A stretch of 64,000 bases of DNA, taken from positions 54,610,449 to 54,674,448 of the forward strand of contig CAMGYJ010000011.1 in the NCBI GenBank assembly GCA_946122785.1, given 5' to 3'. Every line of letters begins with the position of its first letter. Position 1 is the first letter of the stretch. This document shows, in pieces, positions 1 to 13,381 of this stretch. A model generated the notes under the pieces. That model was given only the letters and a program-made list of their open reading frames with translations, did no database searches and was not told the origin of the DNA. A program made the translations under genes and the position numbers. Source of the DNA: Linum tenue. Its lineage: Eukaryota; Streptophyta; Magnoliopsida; Malpighiales; Linaceae.

Positions 1-141
1 CGGGTGGGTCGGCCCTAACCCACGGATGATCCGCCCACATGCCCAGCCCTAGTAGTGGCAGATCCAGCCATTCCAAAGCGATCAGCCCACAAATCCCATA
101 TATGAATTCATCCCTCATCTTTGGGTAAATACTTTGACATA

Positions 142-194
142 AGCCCACAAAGCTTGGAGGCCCAATCCTCCCCCCATAACAAGAATAAAGCCCA
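142..194 (+). promoter_or_regulatory. Cluster of three site II (TGGGCY) motifs
   Basis: Three reverse-orientation site II hexamers occur close together: AGCCCA at 142-147, GGCCCA at 159-164 and AGCCCA at 189-194. In plants such elements drive ribosomal and mitochondrial housekeeping genes through TCP factors. They lie a few hundred bases upstream of the untranslated leader of the ATP synthase subunit g gene, which fits a nuclear gene for a mitochondrial protein. The motif is short, so function is inferred from clustering and position. The rest of 1-500 shows a GC-rich repeat-like stretch at 1-60 and a pyrimidine-rich leader from about 370. Confidence 0.4.
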
Positions 195-509
195 ACCTCT
201 CCATCCTCCCTTTTATTCCTTCTTAAATCATGTTTACTAAAGGTTTTGACTGTTTTACTTGATGCAAAAGTCATGAAAAATATATTAGAGGTCCCTAATC
301 TTCTCCTATTTCCCCAAAACACCCCCGACTGAAATAAGAGAAGAAAACCCCATCTTAGCATCAGCCTTAAACCATCGCTCCCAGTTCTCTTTCTAGCTCG
401 CCCCACTCCGCGCAAGAACGACTGGTAGCGGCGAGACGAGCAATCGCCGTAACTCGATCTTCCCCTCCGCCATCGCCATCTTCGTTTTCTCCTCCTCGCT
501 CTTCCAGAG

Positions 510-901
510 GTAGACCTCTTTGCTTCAGTTTCAATCTCAATTTCTGCTCTCCGTTTCCAGTAGCCTCGTTTCACTGATTCCTTCGGTCTTGTATCGAGTC
601 AGTCCCCGCCAGATCTCGTTCGATTCCTTCGCTCTCCTCTCGAATTTCTCGTTCTTCCGATTACCGATTGATTGCTTGTGGTTTGAGCTTGTTTTAGTTT
701 GCGATTTTGTGCGGCGGACGATTTTATCGTCCCTGTTGATGCGGTCAATTAGGGTTTTGGTTGTGGTTTTGAGCTGCCTATGCGTCCTTGTTTGGTGTTG
801 GATTTCTTGGATCTTCTACGCAGATCATCTTGTTTGTTGATTTACCTTGCGGTTTGGGGGACTGTCTAATTGATTGAGCATTTTTCCTGGCGTGGTTTCA
901 G
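510..901 (+). other. Probable 5'UTR intron of the ATP synthase g gene
   Basis: A donor AGAG|GTAGAC at 510 and an acceptor TTTCAG ending at 901 bracket a T-rich segment, 19 bases before the ATG at 921. The pyrimidine-rich leader upstream looks like a first non-coding exon. A 106-codon reading frame inside it (520-840) resembles nothing and is probably chance. Leader introns are common in plant housekeeping genes. This is a prediction from splice consensus only. Confidence 0.45.
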
Positions 902-920
902 GTTTTAGTTTGTTGAACCA

Positions 921-2161
921 ATGGCGTCCAAATTGCATCAGTTGAAATCCAAGGCTTGCCAAGCTACTCAGTTCGTAACCAAGCATGGCACCACCTACTA
1001 CAAGCAGTTATTGGAGCAGAACAAGCAGTACATTCAGCAACCTGCTACTGTTGAGAAGTGCAATGAATTGTCCAAGCAATTGCTCTACACTCGACTAGCC
1101 AGGTCTGCTTTTCTTCCGCCCCTTGTTATGTTGGGTTTCAATTGCGTTGATATTTGTCCCACTGCTGTTTGTTTCTGCTGGCAATAGTGGGTTGTGAATT
1201 GATAACATGTAGGATGGTATGCGCATGTAGTGTGATCCCTCTGTGGGTTTTAGATAGCGCAATCTGATGGCAATAACGCGGTTGGTCTTGTTGTATCCTT
1301 AATGCCATATTGATCTTGTTATGGATCTCAATTCTCTACACAAGTTCACTGAAGAATTGGTCTATGGTCGTTTGCATATCTTCTGCCATTTTGTTAAGCC
1401 ATTGAGACTGTTTTGCTAAGATACTGCTGCTGACAAGTGTTGAATTTATATAGTCTTCTTCCCCACATTGACTATCACTTCATGTTCTTGTGGACCATCT
1501 GTTAACTTCACTGACACCAAGTGAATTAATGGTTTGATGGTGCTACTTTCAGATTATTGATTTGTTTGAATCAAGCACTTAGATTGTTAATTTGACACCT
1601 AATTGAATAGTCAGCTAAAACCCTTAAGTCGCACTTTCCTGATCTTAGTTGAGTACAATATCATGGCTCATGTTATCAAGAGTCGAAATTTCCGATTTAC
1701 ATATGACTCATTGAAATAGTGCTTACCAGATGAGAAACTAATCCTTGTGTCTTTGTGATGTTTGATAAAATAACATTTGCCTACTTTGGTTATGAGCTTA
1801 GCCATTGTAAAATTGTAAGAAGGGAATGAGCTAACCTATTGTTAATAGATCACAACTTGTAAAGTAATGGGTGCTGAACACTCCATTTTCTGCCAACTGC
1901 GACTAGTTCAGTGAGGTGGGTTGATCTTGTTATCTGTATGTTTGACATGTGTTGGGTTCTTCTCTTTGAAACAGTATCCCCCAGCGAAATGAAGCATTCT
2001 GGAAGGAACTTGACTACGTGAAGAACTTATGGAAGAAGAGGCAGGACTTGAAGGTCGAGGATGCTGGCATTGCTACGCTGTTTGGACTCGAGTGCTTCGC
2101 TTGGTATTGCGCTGGTGAAATCGTTGGGAGGGGATTCACCTTCACCGGCTACTACCCTTGA
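921..2161 (+). CDS. Mitochondrial F1Fo ATP synthase subunit g
   Basis: Small membrane subunit of the Fo sector of mitochondrial ATP synthase, needed for dimer formation in the inner membrane. Two exons, 921-1102 and 1975-2161, encode 122 residues, the usual plant length. The intron starts AG|GTCTGC and ends GAAACAG|TATCCC; the split serine codon restores the frame. Recognisable stretches are the N-terminal MASKLHQLKSKA, LLEQNKQYI, SKQLLYTRLA, FWKELDYVKNLWK and the C-terminal GRGFTFTGYYP. The C-terminal half, LFGLECFAWYCAGEIVGRG, carries the single membrane helix with its small-residue motif. Reading straight through the donor gives a false 88-codon frame. It is followed in the same direction by the phospholipase A2 gene. 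Family membership is very secure by recall of plant subunit g proteins; splice sites are predicted. Confidence 0.93.
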
Positions 2162-2804
2162 GAGAGATGATAACCCCACGTTGTTGAACGGTTTGTTCGG
2201 AGAGTTAAGCTTCGGTTGTCATCTGCGTCATTGAAACGTACTGCTGGCACTTTACTACTCGCAGATTTTACTTTCCTTTACTTCTCCTGCAATTTTTTTG
2301 AAACCCCGAGACACCAGTGGTTGCTTGTGCGGCCCCAATAATTTGATAGGTCGAAGCTGATTTAGGAGTTCTGCTCGTTGGTTTCATTTCTCTGTCCATT
2401 AAGATCACTACTGTTTCTCTCATGGAATGATTGATAAATTTCTCAACTGTTCAGTTAAGTTCAGTTCGACGCTCGATGTCCTGGATCTTGTATCCAGCGT
2501 GCTCACTTCCCCTGTTGAAATTCTTTGTTAGAACGTGAAAGCATGGTATGTCTCTTTATTGTAGGTCACATCAGAATGGTCATGATTTAGTCCAAGGTTG
2601 TGTTCTCTATCGAACCAGTTTAATGGTATGAACCGATTTGACAAATCTGACAGTGTTGACCTTCCTGCCTCTGCTACCACGGGCCATATGGCTGGATGGA
2701 CCAGGAAATTTAGGAATTCTGGCCGTGCAAAATGGGCCCATGATCCGAGATCCCAAGTCCAGTGACGAATCACAATGGAGCAGGCCGGAGGGATGGATCG
2801 GGCT

Positions 2805-2814
2805 GCCACGTGGC
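2805..2814. promoter_or_regulatory. Palindromic G-box upstream of the phospholipase A2 gene
   Basis: GCCACGTGGC is a perfect 10-bp palindrome with the CACGTG core bound by plant bZIP and bHLH factors. It lies about 240 bases before the phospholipase A2 ATG. A TGGGCC motif sits near 2731 and a second ACGT core (CCACGTCA) near 2866. This suggests light or abscisic-acid responsive control, but this is motif evidence only. The remainder of 2162-3056 is the 3' flank of the previous gene and this promoter; long minus-strand frames there look like chance. Confidence 0.4.
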
Positions 2815-3056
2815 TTCCTGACTCCAAATAATTGTTGGGACGCAATTGGCTGTGCGCCTGTGACCACGTCATCGCCCCTGCCACGAGGGACGGCGAGAAC
2901 GGAACAGATCGACGGAATAACCGCCAAGGAAACGCGCAGACTCGCAAATCAAAACGGAAAAAACAAACAAACGCAAGGAAGGAGAGGAGCGAAGGGGCCG
3001 AGGCAGGCGAAGGAAGCTGAACGAGCTGCAGCTAAGGAAGGAGAAGAGAAGCAAGA

Positions 3057-3834
3057 ATGCCATTAGTTGGTGCTGCTCCTGCTCCGATGAGGAACCGCCT
3101 CGCCGCCGCAGCAGCATTCTTCTTCACGTTCCTCTTCCTCTTCGTCCTCGCCTCTTCCTCCCCGGCCGGCAGTCGCGACGGCCCCCAGGTAACCTCTCTC
3201 TCAGATCCCCCGCCCCACTGCCTGGATCTCGCTTTCGCTTTCTCTTCTTCTTTCACTAATCGATTCAGTTCCTCCGCTGGCTGGCCCGCCGCATTGATTC
3301 CGCCGCCGCGAATTTGCTCTGGCAGCCGATATGCAGCAGAACTTGTGTCACGGAGAATTGTGATAGTACGTGTGAACTCTGCCGTATTCTCATTGTCTTT
3401 GGTTACTTAGGAAGAAGAATTTCATGTAACCTCTTGTTCGATTTCCAGCCTTTGGGATACGGTACGGGAAGTACTGCGGCGTAGGTTGGACTGGCTGCCC
3501 CGGCGAGAAGCCGTGCGACGAGGTTGACGCGTGCTGCAAGGTTCACGACGATTGCGTTGGAAAGAAAGGTTTGCCGTTACTGCTTGATTTCAGTTTTTCA
3601 GAGTGACTTTGGATGTGGAAAATCCATATAAACTGCCGGCCTCTTTATGTATTAGGTATGACAAACGTGAAGTGCCACCAGAAGTTCAAAACGTGTGTGA
3701 AGAAAGTGCAGAAATCAGGGAAATTAGGGTTCTCCAAGGAGTGTCCATACGAGAAGGTCGTCCCTACCATGGTGCAAGGTATGGATATGGCCATCATGTT
3801 GAGCCAGTTCGGTAACGCAAACGTTGAGCTCTGA
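3057..3834 (+). CDS. Secretory phospholipase A2 (plant PLA2-beta/gamma type)
   Basis: Low-molecular-weight, calcium-dependent phospholipase A2 that hydrolyses the sn-2 ester of phospholipids in the secretory pathway or apoplast. Four exons, 3057-3188, 3326-3365, 3449-3568 and 3656-3834, give 156 residues; each junction keeps frame and follows GT-AG. An N-terminal signal sequence (hydrophobic [13 protein letters not shown] around residues 20-32) is followed by SRTC, the calcium loop [19 protein letters not shown] and the active site [10 protein letters not shown] with His90-Asp91. Twelve cysteines are present after the signal peptide, as expected for plant sPLA2. Met11 is a possible alternative start. 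A PLA2-alpha type is less likely, because the C-terminal half ([20 protein letters not shown]) matches the beta/gamma clade. Exon 2 is very short (40 nt) and is the least certain boundary. Confidence 0.9.
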
Positions 3835-4982
3835 TTGGATTGTAGTTCCCTTCCTCTCTCGTATTGTTCCAATTTTAGCGAATGTCTCTCTGATTGGATT
3901 CTCCCCTAAATATGGGGAACTGTTGGACTGAATTCCCTCAACCAATTATTTGAACCCTTGGCGGTTCCTTGTAACTTTGCTGGTGTATATGAATACAAGA
4001 TTAGAACCTGAAGAGATGTTCCACTTAATCATCGGCTCTCATCTTTTCTGGCATCTGCAAGTCTGCAACTTGTCTGTTTTGAGTATTATGGATGGATCAT
4101 AGCTTGAGAAGCTTGTACCTTGTTCTTACAGCCACTGGTGTTTGTGCTTTATTGATTTTGTGTAGAATGGCAAATGATAGTTGGGTTCTTATGCCTGCCC
4201 AGTGCCTTGCTGTAGTTAGGTTAGCAATGCTAATTCTTCCATAAGGATTAAGGAAAGTATATAAAGAGGCAACTGTCACATCAAGTTCTCTTGCATCAGC
4301 TGTCAAGGTGTATATAGTTTGCATTAGTTCCAAGGTGCATCAAACTCCTCATATGAAGTAGGATCATTGAACTCAGGTAGATGTAGACAGTTTGGTTTCG
4401 TTCAGAGGAGAGTGGAGGGATCTGTAAGAAGCCATGGTGGGAGTAGGTCGCTGTGAATAGTACTGTAGGTAAACTTGTTCTGGAGGTGTTCTAGCTCGAG
4501 CGTGCCCTTTTCACATGCTTTTAGGTAGTGAATGGTGCATTTGCGTGTGGCCGAGAGTTTTTTTGTGCAGTGGAGAAAACAGGAATCGCTGGATGGCGAA
4601 CTGATGATGAGGATGTGTGTGGTTCGTGTCGTTTCTAGCGAATCGACTCGTGATGGTGAATACACGGAGGAATGATGGGAGTGGAGTATCAGTAAGGTAA
4701 TATTCTTTCCACGTCCAGAGTGTTCTCTGTGCAAAATGATATAGTTGTTTAGGACAGGGTAATGAAGCCTATAATATGCATTGAGTGTGACAAGAATTCA
4801 TGGAAGAAGTATTTAGCACGAAGTCGAGACAAATTGGGATTATTTTGCTAGGGAAAGTTCCAGTGTTATTATCTTTTTGTCGTACATTCTGTTCTGTTGC
4901 GGTTAGAGGTTTTCCTGCAAGACAAGCAAAACTGCAACAAAATTTCCTCTCGTATTTGCAGAAAAGGTGCTTGCTTGTTATT
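3835..4982. other. Intergenic, no gene recognised
   Basis: Three-prime flank of the phospholipase gene and unassigned sequence. Minus-strand open frames at 4097-4333, 4402-4734 and 4769-5143 (the last runs into the MITE) have no recognisable motifs and no compositional sign of coding. Nothing else was seen. Confidence 0.5.
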
Positions 4983-4985
4983 TTA

Positions 4986-5580
4986 GACCACCCACAGCGT
5001 GGGTTGGTTTTGTGGGAAAAAGGGGAAATGTGACCACAATGTGGGGGGAATAGGGGATTAAATGGGTTTTGTGGGTTTAGTGGGTGAGAAAACCCACCAG
5101 ATGAGACAAATGGTGGGGGGTAAGGGGAAGGGGTGGGGCCCACTTCAGTTTGTTTTTTATTTTATTTTTTATTATTATTTTAATGCTTTAGTGTTTGTTT
5201 TTAGGGTTTAGTGTTTATTTGTTTGCTTTTATTTCTTCTTAATTATGTTTATGTTCAACTATCAATGTAACAACTTTCTTGTATAAATTATTGCGATTTC
5301 GTCATTAATGACGTTAATTAGTGATGAAAAAAATTATGTCCAAATTAGAAAAAAAATTTTATATCAAAATGTTCGTATTCATTAATTATCACTAACTATG
5401 TAAAAATAATGATCATTATATAAAAATAAAGTGTTGAAATCAACTATAAATTGATTTTTCGAAAAAAAGTGTTCAACCAATTACCCATTTTTCTCACACC
5501 AACATTGTGACCAAACCCTCTCATTTTCCCCCTTTTCCCTCTTTTTCCACCTTTCCCACCCTCCCACATTGTGGATGGTC
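4986..5580. mobile_element. Tourist-like (PIF/Harbinger) MITE, 595 bp
   Basis: Terminal inverted repeats GACCACCCACAGCGTGGG (4986-5003) and, read inward from the other end, GACCATCCACAATGTGGG (5563-5580) match at 15 of 18 positions. They are flanked by the trinucleotide TTA on both sides (4983-4985 and 5581-5583), the diagnostic target duplication of PIF/Harbinger elements. The interior is AT-rich with a second CCACAATGTGG block near 5033 and no transposase, so it is non-autonomous. Boundaries are seen directly; the superfamily follows from the TTA duplication. Confidence 0.85.
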
Positions 5581-5583
5581 TTA

Positions 5584-7371
5584 GAATCACAACTTCTCAG
5601 TGGACGTTATTGTTGGCTTGCAAAGCAATTAAAAAGGAAAAGACAAAAGGAGGACGCAAAGCTTAATCAGTTCAGTACACTCAAAATTTGAGTGTCGTGC
5701 TAAGGCAGATCGGTGGGAGCATTCGTTGATACTGTTGGATTGTTTTTTTATTAGATTTCCAATAATTTGGACGGATTTCGATAAATATTTCTGTAGATAG
5801 TGTCGTCACAGTAATCCAACAAGTGAAATCACGCAAGGAAAATCAAACAACAATATCATGATGCTGAACATTTCTCTTTTTTTCTTCCTTTGCCTTTTAG
5901 GGTTTTATGGGGTTTTCTATAGTTGAAACGGCAGTGGAAGGTTCTTCCCAAGAGTTGTCTGCCATTCCAGTTTCTTTGTTGTCCGTTGAGAATTGTTTCA
6001 CAACTTGTCGGCTACCAGAACCTTTTTGTAAATTTCTCACCTGCAAAACGGGGCCGGCCAGGTGCCAGGTGGGTTTGAAATGGAAGCTCAAAGACAAGGT
6101 GAGGTGTTGGGGAAGGAAGAGTCCAATTAGAGGGAGAGAGATGTCATTTTCCAGCTTCTACAATCGTCACACAGTGAAAGTAGGAAACAAGAGCGCAATG
6201 ACACGGTTTGGCTTTCTCGTTATGCTGACGACGACGATCTGTCGACAACGGGAAGCGGCCCCAGAAGACGAGCACAAAATTTGATGACGCGGAAGCTTAA
6301 CAAAATCCTCAGGCGCCGACGTTGACCTTCGAACTGTGTTGCGGGGCCTTGTTCCTTCTGGTCAATTCCCGTTGTATTATTTATTATATCATATCTAGCA
6401 AAAGATAATATAGTATAGATCGGATTTTGTATTATGCTTAAATTTGTTTATAAGTGTTTGATGTTGTTGGATTTGATATCAACGATTTAATGATATCGAG
6501 TGTGTTGAATGTAAACGGTGATATTTGTTAATGGAAGCCATTTTAGGACCAATCGGTGCATCCGATCTTTTTGGTCGGGATTTGATATGGTTCAAATGTC
6601 AATTTGGTTAATTTTTCTTCAATATTTATACAATTCATGGGATCAAACACTACCATATTATATTCAGTTCGATATGGTCCGATACAGTCCGGTACAGACC
6701 AACTCGTCGCTCATCCCTAGTTAGTTGTAGTATATCCTCACCTTTCTCAAAATTAGGCATGTGCAACGGTGTAGATCAAGTCGACAAATGGACCGGACCA
6801 ATCTCGGGCCGAACAGAATGCAACCCGATCTTTAACATTTGATCCCAAGAATTTTATAATATTGAAAAGATAGATCAATTTGATAAAACGAATTAAGTCG
6901 AACCGGACGTTATGATCTGCGGTTGTTCTAAAATGTTTTACTATTTAGCCCCATCTCTTCTGATCCCATCCGTTAAAGCAGATCGATTAAAAAGGTTCAT
7001 CCCTCAAACACATGATTAGGTTATCCTGCTATCGCCCGCACCCAATTTTGGCCCGCTCGCCGTTTAGCTAACTTAATCACCCCAATTAACAAAATAGACT
7101 TTTCACGTTCGCATTACATTTTCCCGGAAATTTCAATCATTTTCTCCCTTCCCTTCCCTGCCCCTTCCAATTCTTCTTCTCAGAATTAAGAATCTCCCCT
7201 CGTATCTCTCTCTCTTCCCGCGGATCGAAATCCATCTCCATCTCCGACTTCTTCTCCCTCCCCACCTTCCTATCTCCAAGTTAAGAATCAAAGAGATACA
7301 ACGTAATCGGCAGTAATCGGCGATCACACCTTCTGTTGTTTGCCGCCGCGGCCTGCTTATTGGACCGAGCT
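5584..7371. other. Intergenic and IST1-like leader
   Basis: No gene is recognised. A 125-codon frame at 5907-6284 has no family resemblance. Around 6530-6730 and 6755-6910 the sequence is rich in GGTCCGGT/CCGATA-type words like those in the termini of hAT-type MITEs, but no matched ends were found. From about 7080 the pyrimidine-rich, CTTCTCC-laden sequence looks like the promoter and leader of the IST1-like gene. Confidence 0.4.
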
Positions 7372-10300
7372 ATGCTTCACAGGAGCTTCAAACCGGCAAA
7401 ATGGTGAGCTCTCGCTTCGGCTTGTTCAGTTGATTGTTCTATCTTTCAGGACCGACGAGAATATATGAGTTCTCTCTGTTAATCTCTGTTCCCGGGAAGG
7501 GAATTTCGATGGAGGATTTCGCGATTGTAACCGCGTTTGATCTTGGTTTTGATTTTGAGTTGGGTTTGATTTTGACTTGTTGCTCGTTGCAGCAAGACGT
7601 CATTGAAGATGGCGTCTTCCCGCATCAAGCTGCTGAGGAACAAGAGAGAAGTGCAGTTGAGGCAGTTGAAGAGAGAAGTTGCTCAATTGCTCGCCGCCGG
7701 CAACTACCGGACTGCCAGGATCCGAGTACTGCCCTCTCTTTCATACTTGTTTGTTAATTCTTCCAGTTCGGTCACCGTTGTATTGGAGTTTGTAATATTC
7801 GGATTTCTAGTTCTTTTGGCTATCCCTTTTGGGTTTTCTTTTTCTTTTCCCCCCTGTGTCGAGAAATCCGTGATATGGTTCTACTTCATGGTTGTCTGGT
7901 GGACATGGTTGGATGCTGATATTCGGGTAGGGTTTGGCTTCTGGACCGGTGACTTGGTTGATCGTGTTGCGGAATTGAGAGGGTTTTGTGACAGTTGGTA
8001 GCAATTTCAGCTTATTGGCTGCCTATAGGATGATGGGTTCTTGTTGCTGGTTCACTTCTACCATTCTGACACGAAATCTCTTGATTGGATGTGATGATGT
8101 AATCTTTTCCGGAGATGAATCTGGTTATTGCTGAACTGCTGTTGATTCCTGCTTTTGCTGTTTTTGGCTTACAGGTGGAACATGTAGTCAGGGAAGAGAA
8201 GACAGTGGCGGCTTATGATCTTATTGAGATATACTGCGAGCTGATTGTTGCCCGTTTGTCCATGATTGAGTCACAAAAGTATGTATTCCTTCTGTGTAAT
8301 TCCAGAAACTAGTTAGTGTTTACTGTTTTTGGGATCATATTAATATTATGAATGCTTTACCCTTTTGTGGGCACTGTGATAAAGAACGTTTGATTAAGTC
8401 TGCTGGGCTTGTGATCTATGGTCTCAATTTCAGTGATCTTCATTGCTGTTGGCTTTTTCTAATTCACATATTCTGATGGATATGCAACATATGAAAGTTA
8501 CTTTGTCAGTAACGTTCATGGTTTTCTTACCTCTTTGCTATTTTTTTTTTTTTTTTTTTGCAGACTCTGCCCAGTTGACTTGAAGGAAGCAGTCTCTAGT
8601 GTTGTTTTTGCATCCCCTAGATGTGCAGACTTGCCGGAGTTGGCAGATGTTAAAAAGCATTTTAAAGCAAAATATGGAAAGGAATTTGTTTCTGCTGCAG
8701 TTGAATTACATCCAAACTGTGGGGTGAGCCGCTTGGTAAGTCAGTCTAGGTCATTTCCTATGCGTGGTTTTTTGGTTTGGGCAATTGTGATAACAGTCCT
8801 TTACTTTGCTTGTGTATCCTATTTTAGCTCGTGGAGAAACTGTCTGCAAAAGCACCTGATGGCCCTGAAAAGATGAAAATCTTGAGTGCAATTGCCGAGG
8901 AACAAAATGTTAAATGGGATCCCAAATTGTTTGAGGACGTTGTCAAGCCTCATGAGGACTTGCTTGTAAGTGTTGAAAGTTCAGCAATTTGTTCCTCCTT
9001 TTCTTTTATTCTCCAAGTAGTCGGTAGTTACTAATATCTGCATCTTGTTAAATTTTTTGAGCAGAACGGACCTGCTACATTTCAACCAGCTAGCACAGTG
9101 CATGCCCAAACTCATAATGTAGACCCACCTCAGAATTTCAACAGGAGTCAGGTTTCTTCCCATGGAAAGCATGATACAAGCACAACCTCATATGCGCCTG
9201 ACTACCAAACATCTTCTCATTTGCAATCGCCTAGGGCTGATGATTTCGGTTCAAGTGAGGCAATGCCATCTGTTTTCGTTAACCCAGAGCAGGGGACTCC
9301 TCCAGGTACAGGACCTGAAGCTGTGGAATATAGACATTCATATGCTAGGTCAGGGGAATTGTTTTCTTCTGGGAGCCACCAGCATTGGAATACAGAGTTC
9401 AAGGATGCCACGGCTGCTGCGCAGGCAGCTGCTGAGTCTGCAGAACGAGCAAGCATGGCTGCTAGAGCTGCTGCTGAACTCTCAATTCGTGATAACTTGA
9501 ACAGGCGTCAGTCGAGAGATGAATCACATTTGGCTTCTGGGTTTTCACATAGAGAGGATGAACGGCAGCATCATACTACTGGCTCTAGGTTACAAGGTCA
9601 GAGGTCTTCCAAGGATCCGGTGAAGAATACATCCAAAATTAACTCTCGTGTGAACCATGAGCAGCAGACTGATGACACTGAAGAAGATGTCCTAGCTGCT
9701 TTGAATGAAAGGTTTTATAATCTTAAGGGCCGGTTGGCTGCTACCTCGGATTCCGATGATCCTCCTGAAGTTGTTCCTTCTCTGTCTTTGAGTAACAGGC
9801 AACCAGTAGAGAGGCATTCCCGAACGAGCTCGTCTGATTCAGAGAAGAGCGACGTTTCAAGTGATAGAAATATGAGAAGAGCGCCCAGTGAACATGAGGG
9901 GGACAGTATTGGTGGCAACATGAATGGTGGAGTAAATCCTGAAAGTTTTGATTATTTCGATGAATCAAGGGTCGAGCACCAGGCTAGTGTTCTTCGTACT
10001 CATCCCCATACAGAAATTCCAAGTTTCGATGATAATTCAACCTCAACTTGGGACTTTCATAAGTCAAGTGAAGATGCTACTTCTGAGGATCTTTTTGTCA
10101 TTGGACAAGCAAGAAGCCGAGTAAATACCCAGGAAAGTTCATCTGATGTTGCCACTGCAGTATTCGATGATTATGGCTCTGATGATGACGAGGCATATAA
10201 TTTGCATGCTGAGGATGAACTTAATGCCCAACGATCCAATATGGCCTCTCATTTTTCTTCACGGACAAATGCATGGAGCTCTGGGCAGAAGATCTTGTCT

Positions 10301-11677
10301 CCAAGGAAGTCAAGTTCTTCATCTCTCTTTGCCACTGAGAGGAACCCTAGTTTTGTAGCTTCGGAGGGTTTAACTAACAATGTAGTTCCATCCAAACAGG
10401 ACGATTTGTTACCAGTGACCTTTGATGACTCGGATGGCCCGAGTTCTGAAAATGAAGAGGATGGTAGTATTTCATCTCAAGTCCATTCCAGAAACCCGGA
10501 CGATCATCACCTCAATGACAGTTCATCCTTGATGGGATCATCATCGCTTGCTGAAAATGAGAATTTAGGGTACAATAATAGACAGACTTCGCTACGTCCA
10601 TCTTCAGCCAACTCCCATGAAGGACAAATGCATCATCAGAATATCCAGGGAGTTGGAGCTGATGTTATAAAAGCTGACGATGGGCAGTTTGGCCACCCCA
10701 ATCCTTCTAGCAGCTCTGCACAATCTAGATCCAATTCAAGTGATGTGAATGAGAAGTTTCAAACACCAGGACTTCCTCCTTCCGCTGGAGATAATGATAG
10801 TGATGATGAAAGTGGATCTGGTTCTGAAGGTGGTAAGGAGTTGAACTTTGGATTCCTGGCTGGCGGGCTTCGAAACAAAGGCTATAAACACCCACCTTAT
10901 CTTAAAAATCCTGCTATCCAAAATCCTTCACCATCCAAACAAGCTGTTGAAGAAGATACTTCTACTAGAAATATTCAAGACACATCCAGTCAGGTACCTC
11001 ACCAAGAAGCAAGTAGAAGAAGAACAAGCTCAAGAACTCAAGCTAGATCATATAATTTCAGTGATGGTGATTCAGTCAAGGACCCACCTTCGCAACAGAA
11101 ATTTAACAGTAGTGAAGAAGGCCAACATAGTAACCAGAACTCAGGAGTAGTTGAAGTGAACAAAGTATCCGGGTCTCGAAGAACCTTCTTCGATTCAGAT
11201 GATAGTGATACCGAAATGGAACTTCCTAAACAGAAATCAGCCGCAGGGAAATCTGTTGCAGGTCAGGCATTTTCCAGGCGTACTAAAGCTGCTGCTGCTT
11301 CTGATAATAGGAGTTCCCATCCAAAGAACAAGAGCTCATCACAGTCTTCAGGAAATGTCGACTACGTTGCCCCCACTTGTCAAAGTCCTCCAACATCTAA
11401 CTCAAAGCCTTCAACATTCCGGTCGAGTTCAGAATCGCCAGTATCCTCTGGGAAGAACAGCGTTAGACCATCTGTCACAAAACAAACATCAAATCCTGCT
11501 GCTCCTAAAACAGTTCCTCCAGGAAACAAGGAAAGTAGTGCAAAGGCTTCTGGGTCAGCTGTGGATCCCCCATCCAGAGAAGATTCCATCAACAGAGCAA
11601 GTCACGTCCACCCTAAACTACCCGACTACGATACTTTTGCAGCACACCTACTGTCTCTTCGCCAGGATCGCCAGTAA
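7372..11677 (+). CDS. IST1-like protein (regulator of Vps4 in the MVB pathway)
   Basis: ESCRT-III-associated IST1-like protein, which modulates the Vps4/SKD1 ATPase during multivesicular body sorting. Six exons: 7372-7403, 7593-7725, 8175-8278, 8564-8735, 8828-8965 and 9065-11677, total 1063 residues, all junctions GT-AG and in phase. The N-terminus MLHRSFKPAKCKTSLKMASS is the typical plant ISTL start and fixes the first short exon. The Ist1 helical domain covers roughly residues 10-175, with ARIRVEHVVREEKTVAAYDL, EIYCELIVARLSMIE and FASPRCADLPEL. The very long last exon encodes a low-complexity serine/aspartate-rich tail with an alanine-rich helix near residues 312-335. The conserved end is HVHPKLPDYDTFAAHLLSLR. 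Plant-specific ISTL proteins of 1000-1200 residues have this layout. An 18-base T run precedes the exon 4 acceptor. Confidence 0.93.
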
Positions 11678-12365
11678 AAACTTACGTGCCAAGTTATTCA
11701 TTTATCCCACACATAAAAGGATTTACTCTTTCCCAAACGTTATTCTTTCCGATTACTTGATTGTTTCGTATATGGCGGATACAGATAAATCGTGCTTTTT
11801 ATGTCCTTTACATCTTGCTGTAAATTCCCCACTGTAATTTTAATTTTACAAAACGTTTTTGTTAGTTTGCATAAAGTGAGGCAATATTCATATGTAGTGG
11901 ATAGATTGAGAATATAATTGTTTGTGGAGAATGGAGGTGATGAATAAAGTGAAGTCATATTTCATGCTTCCCATGTTATGATGATGTCTTATCTACGTCA
12001 AACTGCCTATCAGTTTGTACCAAAGAAAAAACCTGGGAAGTACATGAAACCAGAAAAGGGCGGATCTGCTTTTGTCAACTGCTTGCTGGTCATGGAATCT
12101 GTGTGGCCCCTACTTTCTTCCTGGAAGTTCTTAACATTTTCTTGTCATTTCAGACAGCACAGGAACTGCATGATCCGAGCTTCGCTCATTCAAGATCGCA
12201 TTGTCCGAGCCAATTTATACATGTTTGTGCTACAAACAAATCTGTGTGGCACCCTGCTTGCTGTATAACAGATCAAAGGAAGCGGAAAACCAGAGAAGAA
12301 AACAGACGCAAAAGATTCCAACTTTGTGTTTGTTTGCAGTTTTGAAAGAGGAGGCAGCCAGCACC
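11678..12365. other. Intergenic between IST1-like and CCoAOMT-like genes
   Basis: Three-prime flank of the IST1-like gene and promoter of the first CCoAOMT-like gene. Overlapping short frames at 11978-12473 show no family motif. No obvious TATA box precedes the ATG at 12366, in contrast to the next gene. Confidence 0.4.

Positions 12366-13381
<1,016 letters not shown>

Noticed and set aside
520..840. 106-codon frame before subunit g
   Set aside because: It falls inside the predicted 5'UTR intron, is T-rich and has no family motif.
2528..3410. Overlapping frames on both strands around the phospholipase promoter and first exon
   Set aside because: They are promoter sequence or shadows of exon 1; only the spliced plus-strand model gives the sPLA2 motifs.
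4097..5143. Minus-strand frames of 78-124 codons
   Set aside because: No recognisable domain; the last overlaps the MITE.
5907..6284. 125-codon plus-strand frame
   Set aside because: No similarity recognised, and a rival frame lies on the opposite strand.
6530..6910. Possible hAT MITE remnants
   Set aside because: Suggestive words, but no matched ends or target duplication could be found.
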